NCBI GenBank assembly: GCA_964020085.1
Contig: OZ026606.1
Span: 5,670,083 to 5,734,082, forward strand
From: Micromussa lordhowensis
Lineage: Eukaryota; Cnidaria; Anthozoa; Scleractinia; Lobophylliidae
Direction of reading: 5' to 3'
Length of the DNA stretch: 64,000 bases
The notes beneath the pieces were generated by a model. That model ran no database searches. It had not been told where the DNA came from and saw only the letters and a program-made list of their open reading frames with translations. Made by a program: the position numbers and the translations under genes. Below, in pieces: positions 19,871-30,615 of this stretch; the first letter of the stretch is position 1, and each line of letters starts with the position of its first letter.

Positions 19871-20942
19871 CGTGATTCATTCAGAGCAACACTGATGAAC
19901 GCGAACCTCGGAGTTCGTGCATCGCTGCACCGTATGCGTGGCCTACTTACTGTAAGGTCACATCTGTTTTTTATACGCTACACAAAACAGAATCGGATGG
20001 CTTATTGACAACTTAATTCACTACTCATAGCCATGCTTAGTTTAAAAGAATTATTCTTTCTGTACTATATGTAATTAATGGGGTGGCCAAATGATTTAAC
20101 GCGCCGTCCAAAAAGCGAACAGTTGAAATGTCCCGTACTAGTTGCAGTTCGTGTTCTGTGTTTGAAGTTGAAATCTTATTTATCCTCATTACATGTATAT
20201 CATTGTTACCTTTCTGCTTGATCCCACTTCATTCCAAGGCAAATTGACTGCTGTAATGCGGGAAATTGCAAAATAATTATTCCTCGACTGCGGCCGCAAT
20301 CACAATCTCTTATCTCTCTGCTCTCAATGAAGGATTTATCGACTCAGATTTCTCCAAGCGGTGCGACAAACTTGCAAATCAACTCCGAAAACAGTTAACC
20401 AGGGCAAAATTGCAAAAGCCGAGTGTAAACGGTTGGAGGAAAGTCTTTGTTACCAAATGTGGTGTTTACCGCGTGTCAACATGTATCGTAACCCTTAGTA
20501 TTATGGCCAAGAGGCGGGGAACGGGTAACCGGGAATGGGGGTCTGGGAACGTGCGTACAGCGGTATTTCGCATGAGAATTAATTCAAAATGGCGGACAAA
20601 AGCATCGAAACAAAGGAAAATATGCAATGAAAACAGACGTAAAGGCAAGCTTTAAGGTATATCTTAGTAAAATACGAGAAAAAGGGGAGCAACATCGTCC
20701 CCAAGGTTTCTATGGAAGAAACGCTGGAAACGAGTTTGCTGGTTCCAGGGCGAGGATTGCTGTACAGTAGTCCAGTGGGATATGAAAAATGGCAAACGAT
20801 TAAAAAAGTACTTTTTTATTTTTTCTGAGTTCTAAAATAAATTACAGTAGTAAACTATTATTTCCAAGCAAATGACAACTCTCTTAAAAAAACTAATACC
20901 AAAAACAAATATAACACGAAAAAAAATCAATAATCTGACATA

Positions 20943-21414
20943 CTAATCTTTGCGATTTTGTTTTTCGTTTTTCCTTAAATGTTGGCATCTTTTTCCAATG
21001 CTCACTTTACACTGGTCCCACATGCGGGCAGTTTCTTCGGCGGTGCGACACTGGTAACAAAACTTACTGATCACTTCAGCTGTAACAACAACAAAAAATA
21101 ACTACGGGTAAGTGAACTGACCACCAAGAAATCCAGATTCTCTTTGGAAGAATAACGGTTACAATATTGGAGATAACGAGTTACGAGTAAATAAAGATAA
21201 CTTGGTTTTATCAACTGAGTTGATCATGTGAATTGGCCACCGTAAAGAGATTTGAAAGCTGACGTTAGCGTTAGCCCTTCGTCGGAGCGAATCCTCCGAA
21301 TTGGTTTGCTCCGGCGAAGGGGTAACGCTTTAAACGTCAGCTTTCGAATCTCTTTACAGTGGCCAATTCACATTATCGGCTCAGTTGATAAAACCAAATT
21401 ATCTTGTAATACTT

Positions 21415-21448
<34 letters not shown>

Positions 21449-24442
21449 CTCCCCTTTATACGAGTAAATAAAGCTTTACACACGGGTTTACAAGAAATCT
21501 CGAAATGCAATTTCGCTTGTTTAATGTTATCAAATAAAGAGAAACATGAAAAATGGAAGTATTGTTCGCGTTATTTTATAAGTTTTAACAAATCTTCAAA
21601 AACATATTTCCATTTTTTTTTTCAAGATCAAAAAATTATGCGCAAAGTTGATGGTTTGGTGTTAAGTGGAGCATCGGGAAACACAACCACTGACCGGCAT
21701 ACACGGACGCTTAGTAACTCTTCATTTCGTAACTTACCTTTAATTGCAGCAATCCTGCTCGGGTCGAGAGCCCCATACTCTTTCGTCCCATACAGAGTGG
21801 AATTCAGCAGTGTCTCCTTTGAAAAGAGTTTATCGACCAGGCGAAGAACCATTGCGGACGGCTTTGAGGACGCCTTAACGTAATCGTAATCAGCGCGTGC
21901 CAAGCGGACGTTCTCCATACCACCAATTGCAACTGAATCAGGGGTTCCTGATGTGTAAAAGGAATTATACGTTGTATAAATTGACATAATTTTTTGGCAT
22001 AAAAATCTATTGCGTGTATTCAAACCAAAACCTATTCTCCATTTTCACCAGTCATGTGACCAAACCTAAAAATCGTAACCATTCATTTTCTTGTCATAAA
22101 CAAACGCACTTCAGCTAGAATTACCTATCAAAGCAGGATCATCAAGTAGTCTTTCGACGTCTGGGAGGGGTGCCCCCTGAAAAACTGCTGACGGCGTGTA
22201 TGGCATGTACTCCAGAGACTGGCTAGGACCCGTGGTTGGATTTGGAGTAGAAAACTGTTGAATTGCGGGAAAGGTCTGGGCTGGATGCGGGGGGCACTGA
22301 GAGGTAGGCTGTTCCATTGTCCTCATAGTTTCCATTATGCCAAGAAGCTGGTGAAGTTTTGCCTCCTGTCGGTCAAGTTTCGCCTCCTGACGTGCGAAGG
22401 AGCACTCCAATCTTTCGAGGATAGTCCTCGTTAGGCGAAGTTCTGTAGCTACCTCGGAGGTTTCATCTCTCTGGCACACCTAATAAAACAAAATAATAAT
22501 TACGTTAGGAGGTCGTTGTGTGCGAAATACATCGATTTTGGGTGAATTTGATATTTGCGTGGATAAAATGAGCCCGATTGTTAAAAATCTTTGCAGTGCA
22601 ACAGAATTTAAAACTTGGGCTGATTTTAATCGCCGCCATTGAAATAAAGTGGAAACTGGCTTGTTCAAATGAGCTAACTAATCGGGTGGACAAATTACAG
22701 CGATTGGATATCCACTCAAGCAGAAGAACTATATAGAATGACAGTACACAACGACAGCCTTGACTATTTCTGTATTGGAATTTCGTGCATGTACAAAAAT
22801 AAATATTCTAACTTACATTATTTTCTTTTTCTACAGTGGTTAATGCATTGCTGATCATCTCTGTCATTTCCCTCTCTCCTGGCAGATCTGACTCTTCATC
22901 ATCTAAATCCTCCACGAAGTCTCTGATGGATGACGCAGAGGAAGACGGACAGTTTTTCTTCTGATGTGGACTGGGAGAAAGAGCAGTAAACAAAGGACCG
23001 TCGTCATCTGGCTCGGAATTTTCATCCGACTCTACAACATGGAAACCCTTAGGCGGTGATGCAACGTCCAGAATCTATGGAGAAAAAATTTGTCCTTAAA
23101 GTGCCTATAACCCCAAATATTTTTTTTGGCTAAGATGAAACTTGGTCATAACACTAAAGATAAGTTTCATCTTAGCCAAAAAAGAATTTGGGGGTTATGG
23201 GCACTTTAAAAATGGGCCCTATAATAGTCATAGTCATAGTAGTCATAGTAATTTTTCTTGGACAACTCTGTCCAAGGGGGAAAGGTGCATGACACAGCAA
23301 ACCCTAATCGTTTGCAGACTTGTGTAGTTTCGTCAACGACTAGTTCGCCAATGCATGAAGTCGTTTCGCCAAGATAAATTGTTCGTTTCGACTTGAAATG
23401 TTTGTTTCACTCTCCCCAATCTCTCTAAACTGTACAAACTTTCTAAACCATCCACGAATGTCGGTCGTTTCGCTAACGAGTCGTTTTGCTAATGTCCAGT
23501 TTGCTAATTTACTGAGACGATTCGCTGATGTGTTCAGTCGACTTACTGGGCCTAGAAAGGTTTTGCATTTCTTTTCTTAAACATTATAAACATTACTAGT
23601 ACAGCATTTAGTTTTTTAAATTATTTTCAAAACATTTTATTTACTTTTGACCTTAACCAAAAGAAGATCAAAATTCAATTCATTTTTCGGGAAGTTGATA
23701 TGATCTTTAAAAGAACAAATTCATGCACTAGCTGACGTTTTTTTGTATATGATCTTCGGCGGAAAAACAAATTCATGCACTAGCTAAAGCCGAACTAAGG
23801 AAACTTGTAATTTCGCTTCCATGCAGGCTCAATGTTTTGTCAACTAAGCGAATCAGCGCCAGAACGATGTAAATAAAAACAGAGTTGAACCTTACACTGG
23901 TTCAGTTGAAGTTCAGAGGCTCTTCGTAACAAAACAAAGAAGGCTCGAAACAAAGAAGGCTCGAAACAAAGAAGGCTCGTCTCAGTATGTTAGCGAACTG
24001 GGCATTAGCGAAACGACTCGTTAGCGAAACGACCGGCTACCCCATCGACGGCTTATCTTTGTAGAGTATGAACTGCCTGTAAAACCTTATTTATTAAACA
24101 TTTGCGTAGTTAAAGAGCAATTTAGTTGAAATATGTTTGTTTGATTGCGCGCTTAGAAGCGTTCACTTGATTCCCGCACATAGCAACAAAGTCAAACAAA
24201 GTCCGTTAATCGATCGAAGGCATACTTGAAAACTAGAATTTTGGTAATATCAAAGGAGGTGATAATGTAAATTGACCACGTACAAAGATTCTAAAGCTGA
24301 CGTTTCGAAAGTTAACCCTTCGTCAGAGCGAATCGCTCTGACGAAGGGCTAACGCTCGAAACTTCAGCTTTAGAATCTTTGTACGGTGGTCAATTTACAT
24401 TATCAACTCCGTTGATATTACCAAAATTCTTGTGTACAACTC

Positions 24443-24478
<36 letters not shown>

Positions 24479-25195
24479 CCCCCTTATACTTGAAAACTAT
24501 CTAAGCGGGCGGTCCAGCGGGAGCAGAATAAAAACCTGCAGGCGAGGCTATTCAACACAGTCACATTATCTTCTTTTGGTAATTTGTAAATACATTTCAG
24601 ATCTATTTCACAAAGTACTTTGGACGTTGTTGACCTCACTTATGAGCGTTGGCAAAACGCCTCCATACGTTGGCGAACTGAAGTGTCACTATCGTTCTGT
24701 CCTTTCGTGTCAAGGGTGTCAATATTATACAGTTAAGAAAACGGAAAAACATACCTTTCCCTTTGGTTTGTCCTGTTTTTTCTTGCTCTTTTCTGTGGGA
24801 GCAGACTTCTTGGCAGCCTTTGTTACAATCGTAACAGGAGAGTCAGGGATCTGAAAAGTTAGATAAACAGGTTGCGTTAACGAGATTTACGTTAAAGTTA
24901 TTTCATAAGAGTTACGTGTTCAGAAACAGCTGTGATTCAATAAAGAGCTACTTACCAGTTTTCTCTTAGTTCTCGCCTTACGAGGCGCCAACACATTTTC
25001 CGACTGTGGAGGCAGCGGGCTTTCCTGCTGAACTGGATAGCAACTTATCACGGCCGTGTACTCCTTTTTCGTCTTCCCCCAGATGACTTTAACTTTTTGT
25101 CCCGGTTTAATTGGGGATGGGTCAATAATCGTCGATCTGAAAACATCAGAGTACTGACCACAGCTCCAGTTGACGCGAGCAAGCTTATTCTCCAT
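20943..25195 (-). CDS. Six-exon BEN-domain protein gene inside the Tc1-like element
   Basis: Exons on the minus strand are 24956-25195, 24755-24850, 22817-23074, 22125-22479, 21738-21947 and 20943-21079. All five introns are GT-AG and the phases (0, 0, 0, 1, 1) agree, giving 431 codons without a stop. The start ATG at 25195 is in good context (GAAAATGG). Exon 3 is acidic and Ser-rich. Exon 4 has a coiled-coil with REAKLDRQEAKL-like heptads followed by a Pro/Gln-rich tract. Exons 5-6 encode a BEN domain, a DNA-binding fold (GTKEYGALDPSRIAAIK, then WDQCKVSIGKRCQHLR). A poly(A) signal AATAAA lies ~120 bases after the stop. It is probably a nuclear DNA-binding protein, and possibly binds the terminal arrays, which is speculation. 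Confidence 0.78.
21202..21398. repeat. Long palindromic MITE in BEN intron 5
   Basis: This ~197-bp imperfect palindrome starts TTGGTTTTATCAACTGAG and ends with its complement. The core pairs GCTGACGTTAGCG with CGTCAGC. It is related to 24237-24427, and both are followed by ACCGACGCAGCACCACAG. Confidence 0.8.
23098..23208. repeat. Hairpin element in BEN intron 2
   Basis: Arms of about 48 bases (AAGTGCCTATAACCCCAAAT...GGCTAAGATGAAACTT) flank an 18-base loop. It lies about 25 bases upstream of the exon 3 acceptor, and exon and splice site remain intact. Confidence 0.75.
23460..24036. repeat. ~580-bp MITE with ~58-bp inverted ends in BEN intron 2
   Basis: The left end GGTCGTTTCGCTAACGAGTC and the following CAGTTTGCTAA...ACTGAGACGA repeat inverted at 23980-24036. 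Inside is a triplicated 16-17-base unit (AACAAAGAAGGCTCG) at 23934-23980. No coding capacity is seen. Confidence 0.75.
24237..24427. repeat. Long palindromic MITE in BEN intron 2
   Basis: This ~190-bp palindrome starts AATTTTGGTAATATCA and ends with its complement. The core contains CTTCGTCAGAGCGA facing TCGCTCTGACGAAG. It belongs to the same family as 21202-21398. The shared downstream sequence CGACGCAGCACCACAG suggests a longer repeat unit. Confidence 0.8.
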
Positions 25196-25199
25196 TTTC

Positions 25200-25849
25200 G
25201 GCGACTGTAACGTGACGTGTTGTAATCTTTGATAAAGCGAGGATTGCAGTGACCAATGTAATAAATTGTAGCCTTTTTATAGCAGTCAGCACCATTACTT
25301 GGATCCAAAATTCTGCTATTTTATTGGTCGTTAAAAAAACTAATTATAGTGTCAAGAAATTGTGCAACATTCTTAAAACAATAGATGCAGCGCGTCCACT
25401 TCACAAAGACTATTCATATTATAATTACACGCAAGAAACTGTCAAATGATAAACCGTTTTTTTTTTTTCAAAGTAATTAGAAGGCTGTATTGTCTGTTGA
25501 AGCTTGTGGGAAACATCAAACTTCTTTCCTGCCCGCAAACGTATAATACATTTTAGGGTAGCTAAGAGTGTACTCGCTAAGTTTGCAGAAATGTTGAGTT
25601 TTGTGTATTGACGCGCGCCAATAAAAATCGTGATGTGGCATTACGAAAACGACAAACAGAACACATTTCACACTTAAGCATTTCTTGTGCATTTTCTTAA
25701 AGCAGAAATGGGAACAACAGAAAAAGAATTTCGCAACTTGTATGTCTGATAAAATAATCTTCACGCCTTTCGCGCCTTTTAAAACAATCGAGATTAACAA
25801 CGAAATTACGATCTAACAAGCTAACTTACAGAGCTTTATCATGTATAAT
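25200..25849. other. Upstream region of the BEN gene
   Basis: This is non-coding, AT-rich sequence between the BEN start codon and the repeat block. The BEN promoter should lie at its left edge, but I see no clear TATA box at the expected distance. Confidence 0.45.
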
Positions 25850-26800
25850 GCCGCCTTATGAAAAGAGACAAAACATTTCACCACCAATGTGCCTACTTGC
25901 CGACTTTTTAAAATTCTTTTTCATTGTCTTGCGCGCTATGATAAAACCTTTCTTTGCTGACGCGGTGTTATGAAAATACAAACAAAACACATTTCAAAGT
26001 GAACGCGCTTTTCACAAAACGTGGAGAGAACGTGGAGAACAACAAAAATATTCTTAGCCTCGTGTCACAAACATTTTTGCTTCCCAGGCACAAATTTTCC
26101 TTCAGAAACCTATTTTTCCTCGTACGCGTTTAGCCACCAGGGCAGCAAAACATTTTGTTTGTTTCCCAATATTTCAGCCATTCCGGAAACAATAGTGATA
26201 AAATAATTTATCACTTAATATTGTCTGGTGCGTCTCATTTGCGCTAATTATGACTTTCTTTAGGCGCTATAAAAAGAACAAATTAAAACTTGTGTAGTTT
26301 TATCAGGCATACTGCGGTCTTATGAAAAGAAACAAAACATTTCACCACAAATGTGCCTACTTGCCGACTTTTAAATTATTTTTTTTTTAGTGTCTGGCGC
26401 GCTATAATAAAAACTTTCTTTGCTGATGCGGTGTTATGAAAAGAACAAACAAAACAAGTTTCAAAGTGAACGTGCTTTTTACAAAACGCGGAGAGAATGT
26501 GGAGAACAACACAAATATTCCGATCCAACAGGCTAACTGATGGAGTTAAGTCATGCATAATGCAGTTGTATGAAATTTTGCTGCTTAGAAAAAAGGAAAT
26601 GTGTGTCTCATGCGCTAATTAGCGACTTTCTTTATTCGCTATATAAAGAACAAACTAAAACTTACGCAGTTTTATCTGGCATAATGCGGTCTTGTGAAAA
26701 GAAACAAAACATTTCACTACGAAGTGCCTACTTGCCGAATTAACTTCTTTTCGCGTGTCTCGCTCGCTCTGATAAAATCTCTCTTTGCTGATTAACTTAC
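25850..26800. repeat. Direct repeats (about 370-470-bp units)
   Basis: A unit containing TTATGAAAAGARACAAAACATTTCAC, GTGCCTACTTGCCGA and CTTTCTTTGCTGA occurs at about 25853, 26320 and 26690, the third shortened. The block separates the BEN gene from the 3' end of the Tc1 transposase. Confidence 0.7.
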
Positions 26801-26916
26801 AATTTTTTACAATGAAACAAAAACTTTCTAGCACGCCTTAAAAGTTACAACGATAATTGTGTGTTAAACAAATGAGAGTATCATCTTTATTGATCATTGA
26901 CTTTTTTCAGGTTGGT

Positions 26917-26932
26917 GGCTCCTAAAGGAGCC
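26917..26932 (-). terminator. Histone-mRNA-type 3' stem-loop behind Tc1 transposase (copy 2)
   Basis: The minus strand reads AAACGGCTCCTTTAGGAGCCACC: a 6-bp stem, the loop TTTA, then ACC and downstream GAAAAAAGTC. It starts 24 bases after the transposase stop codon. It matches the stem-loop at 5329-5344. An AATAAAG lies ~30 bases further, so ordinary polyadenylation is also possible. Confidence 0.62.
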
Positions 26933-27141
26933 GTTTGGTTTTGAGCAGTGAAAGCTCTAATACTGCGTTGCTGCCCCACGTGCCTCCACGACCGCTGGAA
27001 CAACTTTCTTGAGGACATGATCGATGTACCTGGAACATTTGTCTGCGGTGAGCTTCTCTGTCCAGAACTTCGTTATTCCAGCGACCAGCTGCTGTTTGGT
27101 TTGGGGCTTTACTTTGGATGCTAAGTAAAACTTTAATTCAT

Positions 27142-30100
27142 TTTTTTTTTTTTTTTTTTGACAGTATTTTTTTTTATTAATTCATTGCAACGACACATGC
27201 AGACAATACTACGTTACATGACTATTTGAGCTGCGCTGTTATTACTACATTACATTACACTGCTAAACCTACTTACAGAAATTGTACTTACATTGTTGTT
27301 ATTCTTTTAAATTAATTACGAAATAAATACACGTGCTACGTTACACTGCATACGGTGCAAAGCTAACACAACACACACACACACACGCGCACCCCGCCCA
27401 CACATACAAGAGATAATAAAAGATTCCCTTACTCAAACTTTCACACTTAATGTGCTTCACGCATCGAAGTTGCTGAGAGTGGTCCACTTAGCTCTATAGT
27501 TTTCGTAATTCGAATTTTTAATGGCCATTTGTCTTTCACATTTGATTTTGCTGTCTAGTAAGGCAAGAAAGACCTCTAAATTCGGGGTCTCAGACCGGTT
27601 TCTTGCAAGAAAAACATGATATTTAGCGATAAGAAGATAATGGTTTAACGCGTAGAAGGTGGTAGTTTCAGGTTTGTAACCGTACAGGATTTCAGTATTA
27701 CTAGGACTGATGCTGTCAGAGCACTTAGTATTCCACCACATCATTATGTCTTTCCAGAAGATTTTAACGTCTGGGCATTCGCAAAGCATGTGAATAAGCG
27801 TTTCGTTCGGAAAGAGGCAGCGTTCGCATTCTGGTGAAGCCTTTATATTCATTTTATAAAGAGAGTGATTAGTGGGTATGATGTTATGAATAAGTTTAAA
27901 TTGGAAGCTCCTCAGTTTGTTTTCGACTGTAACTTTAAAAGGAAGCTCGTATACTGCCTTTACATTCAACACTTGTTTTCTAAGATTGATTTCAACGATG
28001 GGGGGAGAAAATGATTTTTCTGCGAGCATCACACGGGCTTTTTTAGTAGAGGAGATGTCAAGGGATGGAACAAGTTCGTTATTGCCATTTGTGAAATTAC
28101 CTACGATTTCGCTTTTCCAAATTTTAGGGATTGCCGCAAGAACACCAGCATAATCGAGAAAAGTAGAGCGAACGCCATATTTGCGTTTGAAGTTTTCGAA
28201 CGAAAGGAACTGGCCATGGGTGTTTAGGAGGTCACTTATTTTCAATATGCCTTTATTAGCCCATGATCTATAATAAAATGATTTTCCGTCTATCTTTATG
28301 AACCGATTGTTCCAAATGATTTCTTGTTTGTATTCATTTGCATTACGTGGATCTTTAGAATTGAGCTCTTGCCATACTGCTAAAACATCTTTATAAAAAA
28401 CAGAGAGGTTTTGGAGGTCGAGTAATTTAAGATCGTAGTTACATTGAAATAAGAGCGTTCCACCAACCTTACTTAAAAGCGAATCGAGGAGGGCACACCA
28501 GTGGCGGTCATTTGCTCTACAGTAACGATTAACCCACGAAATCTTGAGCGATTTAACAACGTCAGCAAAATTGAGCATATTAAGACCGCCGTGGCTTACT
28601 GGGCCGGTCAGAGTTTTTCTTTTGATTTTGTCTGGCTTAAAGTTCCAAATAAAAGAGAAGATATTGCTGTTGACCTCTTTTACAAATTCTTCGGGAACAT
28701 TTAATACGGAACAACTATAGACAAGTTTGGCGAGGGCTAAGCTTTTGACGATGGCAATTCTGCCTAAGATCGTTAGATGTCTACTTGACCAAGCATTTAG
28801 AACTTTTTTGAGTTTGGCGAGCTTCTCGTTGAAATTGATTTTATTCCCAACCTGAACATGATAAGGAAAAGCGATTCCAAGCGCAATGACGTATTGCTTC
28901 GGCCACGAAATACCAAAAGGTTCTTCTTTGCCTAATCGACTCTTCAAAGGGCCAAGCCACAGACCTTCGGTTTTAGACTTATTGATTTTCAAGCCGGAGA
29001 GGTCACCGAACTGATCGAGAAGAGTGAGTAGGGACACAGCTGATGAATCGTCACGAATGAAAGCGGTGGTGTCGTCAGCGTACATGCTGAGTTTGGTGAT
29101 CTTATTTCCGTTTTCAAGTCCCTTGATTGATTCATTGATTCTTATTTGGTGGGCGAGTGGCTCCACAGCCAGAACAAAGAGCAAGCCTGAAAGAGGACAA
29201 CCCTGTCTAACACCCCTTTGGAGAGAAAAAAATTCTGACGAGTAGCCATTATTTACAACACAGCTAGAAATATTGGTGTAAAACGATTTGATCCAGTTGA
29301 GGAAACTTGGACCAAAATTCATAGTGTTAAGTACTTTAAAGAGAAAGTCCCATTCTAAAGAGTCAAAGGCTTTTTCAAAGTCAAGGAAAAGTATCATTCC
29401 GCCCTTGTTTTCAGGTTGTTCAATTATGTCCGAAATTAGGCGAATATTTTCACCAATAAATCTACCTTTGATGTACCCAGTTTGATCACCGTCTATCAAG
29501 TACGGAAGTACTTTCTCTAAACGTTTTGCAATACATTTGGTTGCTAATTTGTAGTCTGTGTTTAAAAGAGAGATAGGGCGCCAATTTTTTAACAGAAGAG
29601 GATCTTTATTCTTTTTTGGGATCAAAGAGATAATTCCTTGTCTCTGAGAGATAGAAAGTTCTCCTAGTAAGGCGCTGTGATTGAGGCAGTCTATCAAAGG
29701 GTCAGAGATATCGGTCCAGAAACGAAGGTAAAATTCTGCTGTTAAACCGTCTGTGCCCGGAGTCTTGTTAGGTTGAAACGTTTTCAACGCGGCAAGGCAT
29801 TCCTCTGTGGTTATCAGACCTTCGCAAAGGTCTTGCTTTATGCTGTCGAGTTTTGGTAAGGATTCACAATCAAAAAAGGTGGAAAAGCGCTCAGCTGAAA
29901 GCTGGCTTTGAGAGGTGTACAGCTGATTGTAAAACGTTTTCATGGCGGTTAATATAGTTTTTGGATCCTCTACTGTGCTACCATCGGGTGTCTTCAGCTT
30001 TGTTATATGTTTTTTTTCATAACTTCTTTTTTCTAAGTTTAAAAAGTATTTGTTGCATTTTTCTCCTAATTCATACCATCTAGCTCTACTCCGGATAATA

Positions 30101-30615
30101 GACCCTGTAGTTTTTTGCACGGCAATTTCATCTAATTCGATCTTGAGTTTTCTGGCCTCGTCTACAAGGGAGCTATTTTCTGGGGTTTCGTCGATACCTG
30201 AGTTGATTTTCTCTAACTTTTGGAGGAGGTTCAATTCCGTACTTCTTTCGGCGTTGGCTTTCTTTTTTGCGAAACGAATTGCAAATATCCGGATCTCCAT
30301 TTTTAGCATTTCCCAAAATAACCTTTTGTCAGAAACATCCTTGTGTTTCTGGGCGGCGTATTTGATGATGAAGCTCATTTTTGTGACAAAATCTTCATTT
30401 TCTAAGAGTGAATTATTGAATTTCCAGTAGCCAGGGCCTCTTTTTTCTTGTTTGTTTTCAGGTTTGATCGAGATGGTAACAGGGGAGTGATCTGAATCAT
30501 GATAAGCGGAAATGTCGGTGTTCGCCACGCGGCATAATAGATGCTTCGAGATGAGCCAGAAATCTAGCCTACATTTGATTTTGCCGGAGCTATTTCTCCA
30601 CGTAAACTGCGTATC
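27142..30615 (-). mobile_element. 5'-truncated Tx1/L1-like LINE
   Basis: The poly(T) run at the left edge is the 3' poly(A) tail of a minus-strand LINE. The target duplication ACTTTAATTCAT occurs at 27130-27141 and 30616-30627. The 5' end is cut inside the endonuclease domain, so ORF1 and most of the endonuclease are missing. It lies inside the Tc1 transposase gene. The 3' untranslated part (27163-27456) contains a CA/CG-rich microsatellite near 27365-27390. Confidence 0.92.
27457..30528 (-). CDS. LINE ORF2: end of endonuclease, reverse transcriptase, C-terminal zinc motif
   Basis: The open frame gives 1023 residues from the first ATG, and homology extends ~85 bases upstream to the truncation point. 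The last endonuclease motif SDHSPV lies at the N-terminus. RT motifs include GTDGLTAEFY, LFLDFEKAFDSLEW, QGCPLSGLLF and the catalytic MYADDTT. The C-terminal Cys motif is CERCLFPNETLIHMLCEC. The RT frame is uninterrupted, so the insertion is fairly recent. Truncation makes it incapable of autonomous movement. Confidence 0.9.
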   Translation of the reverse strand: MANTDISAYHDSDHSPVTISIKPENKQEKRGPGYWKFNNSLLENEDFVTKMSFIIKYAAQKHKDVSDKRLFWEMLKMEIRIFAIRFAKKKANAERSTELNLLQKLEKINSGIDETPENSSLVDEARKLKIELDEIAVQKTTGSIIRSRARWYELGEKCNKYFLNLEKRSYEKKHITKLKTPDGSTVEDPKTILTAMKTFYNQLYTSQSQLSAERFSTFFDCESLPKLDSIKQDLCEGLITTEECLAALKTFQPNKTPGTDGLTAEFYLRFWTDISDPLIDCLNHSALLGELSISQRQGIISLIPKKNKDPLLLKNWRPISLLNTDYKLATKCIAKRLEKVLPYLIDGDQTGYIKGRFIGENIRLISDIIEQPENKGGMILFLDFEKAFDSLEWDFLFKVLNTMNFGPSFLNWIKSFYTNISSCVVNNGYSSEFFSLQRGVRQGCPLSGLLFVLAVEPLAHQIRINESIKGLENGNKITKLSMYADDTTAFIRDDSSAVSLLTLLDQFGDLSGLKINKSKTEGLWLGPLKSRLGKEEPFGISWPKQYVIALGIAFPYHVQVGNKINFNEKLAKLKKVLNAWSSRHLTILGRIAIVKSLALAKLVYSCSVLNVPEEFVKEVNSNIFSFIWNFKPDKIKRKTLTGPVSHGGLNMLNFADVVKSLKISWVNRYCRANDRHWCALLDSLLSKVGGTLLFQCNYDLKLLDLQNLSVFYKDVLAVWQELNSKDPRNANEYKQEIIWNNRFIKIDGKSFYYRSWANKGILKISDLLNTHGQFLSFENFKRKYGVRSTFLDYAGVLAAIPKIWKSEIVGNFTNGNNELVPSLDISSTKKARVMLAEKSFSPPIVEINLRKQVLNVKAVYELPFKVTVENKLRSFQFKLIHNIIPTNHSLYKMNIKASPECERCLFPNETLIHMLCECPDVKIFWKDIMMWWNTKCSDSISPSNTEILYGYKPETTTFYALNHYLLIAKYHVFLARNRSETPNLEVFLALLDSKIKCERQMAIKNSNYENYRAKWTTLSNFDA

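Noticed and set aside
20266..20655. 129-residue plus-strand open frame
   Set aside because: No domain, no promoter or splice signals, and it opposes the direction of the BEN and Tc1 genes.
24290..24385. Possible hammerhead ribozyme: CTGACGA followed by GAAA
   Set aside because: The core words are present, but there is an extra A after CTGACGA and I could not form stems I and III around a proper cleavage site. The long palindrome explains the pairing better.
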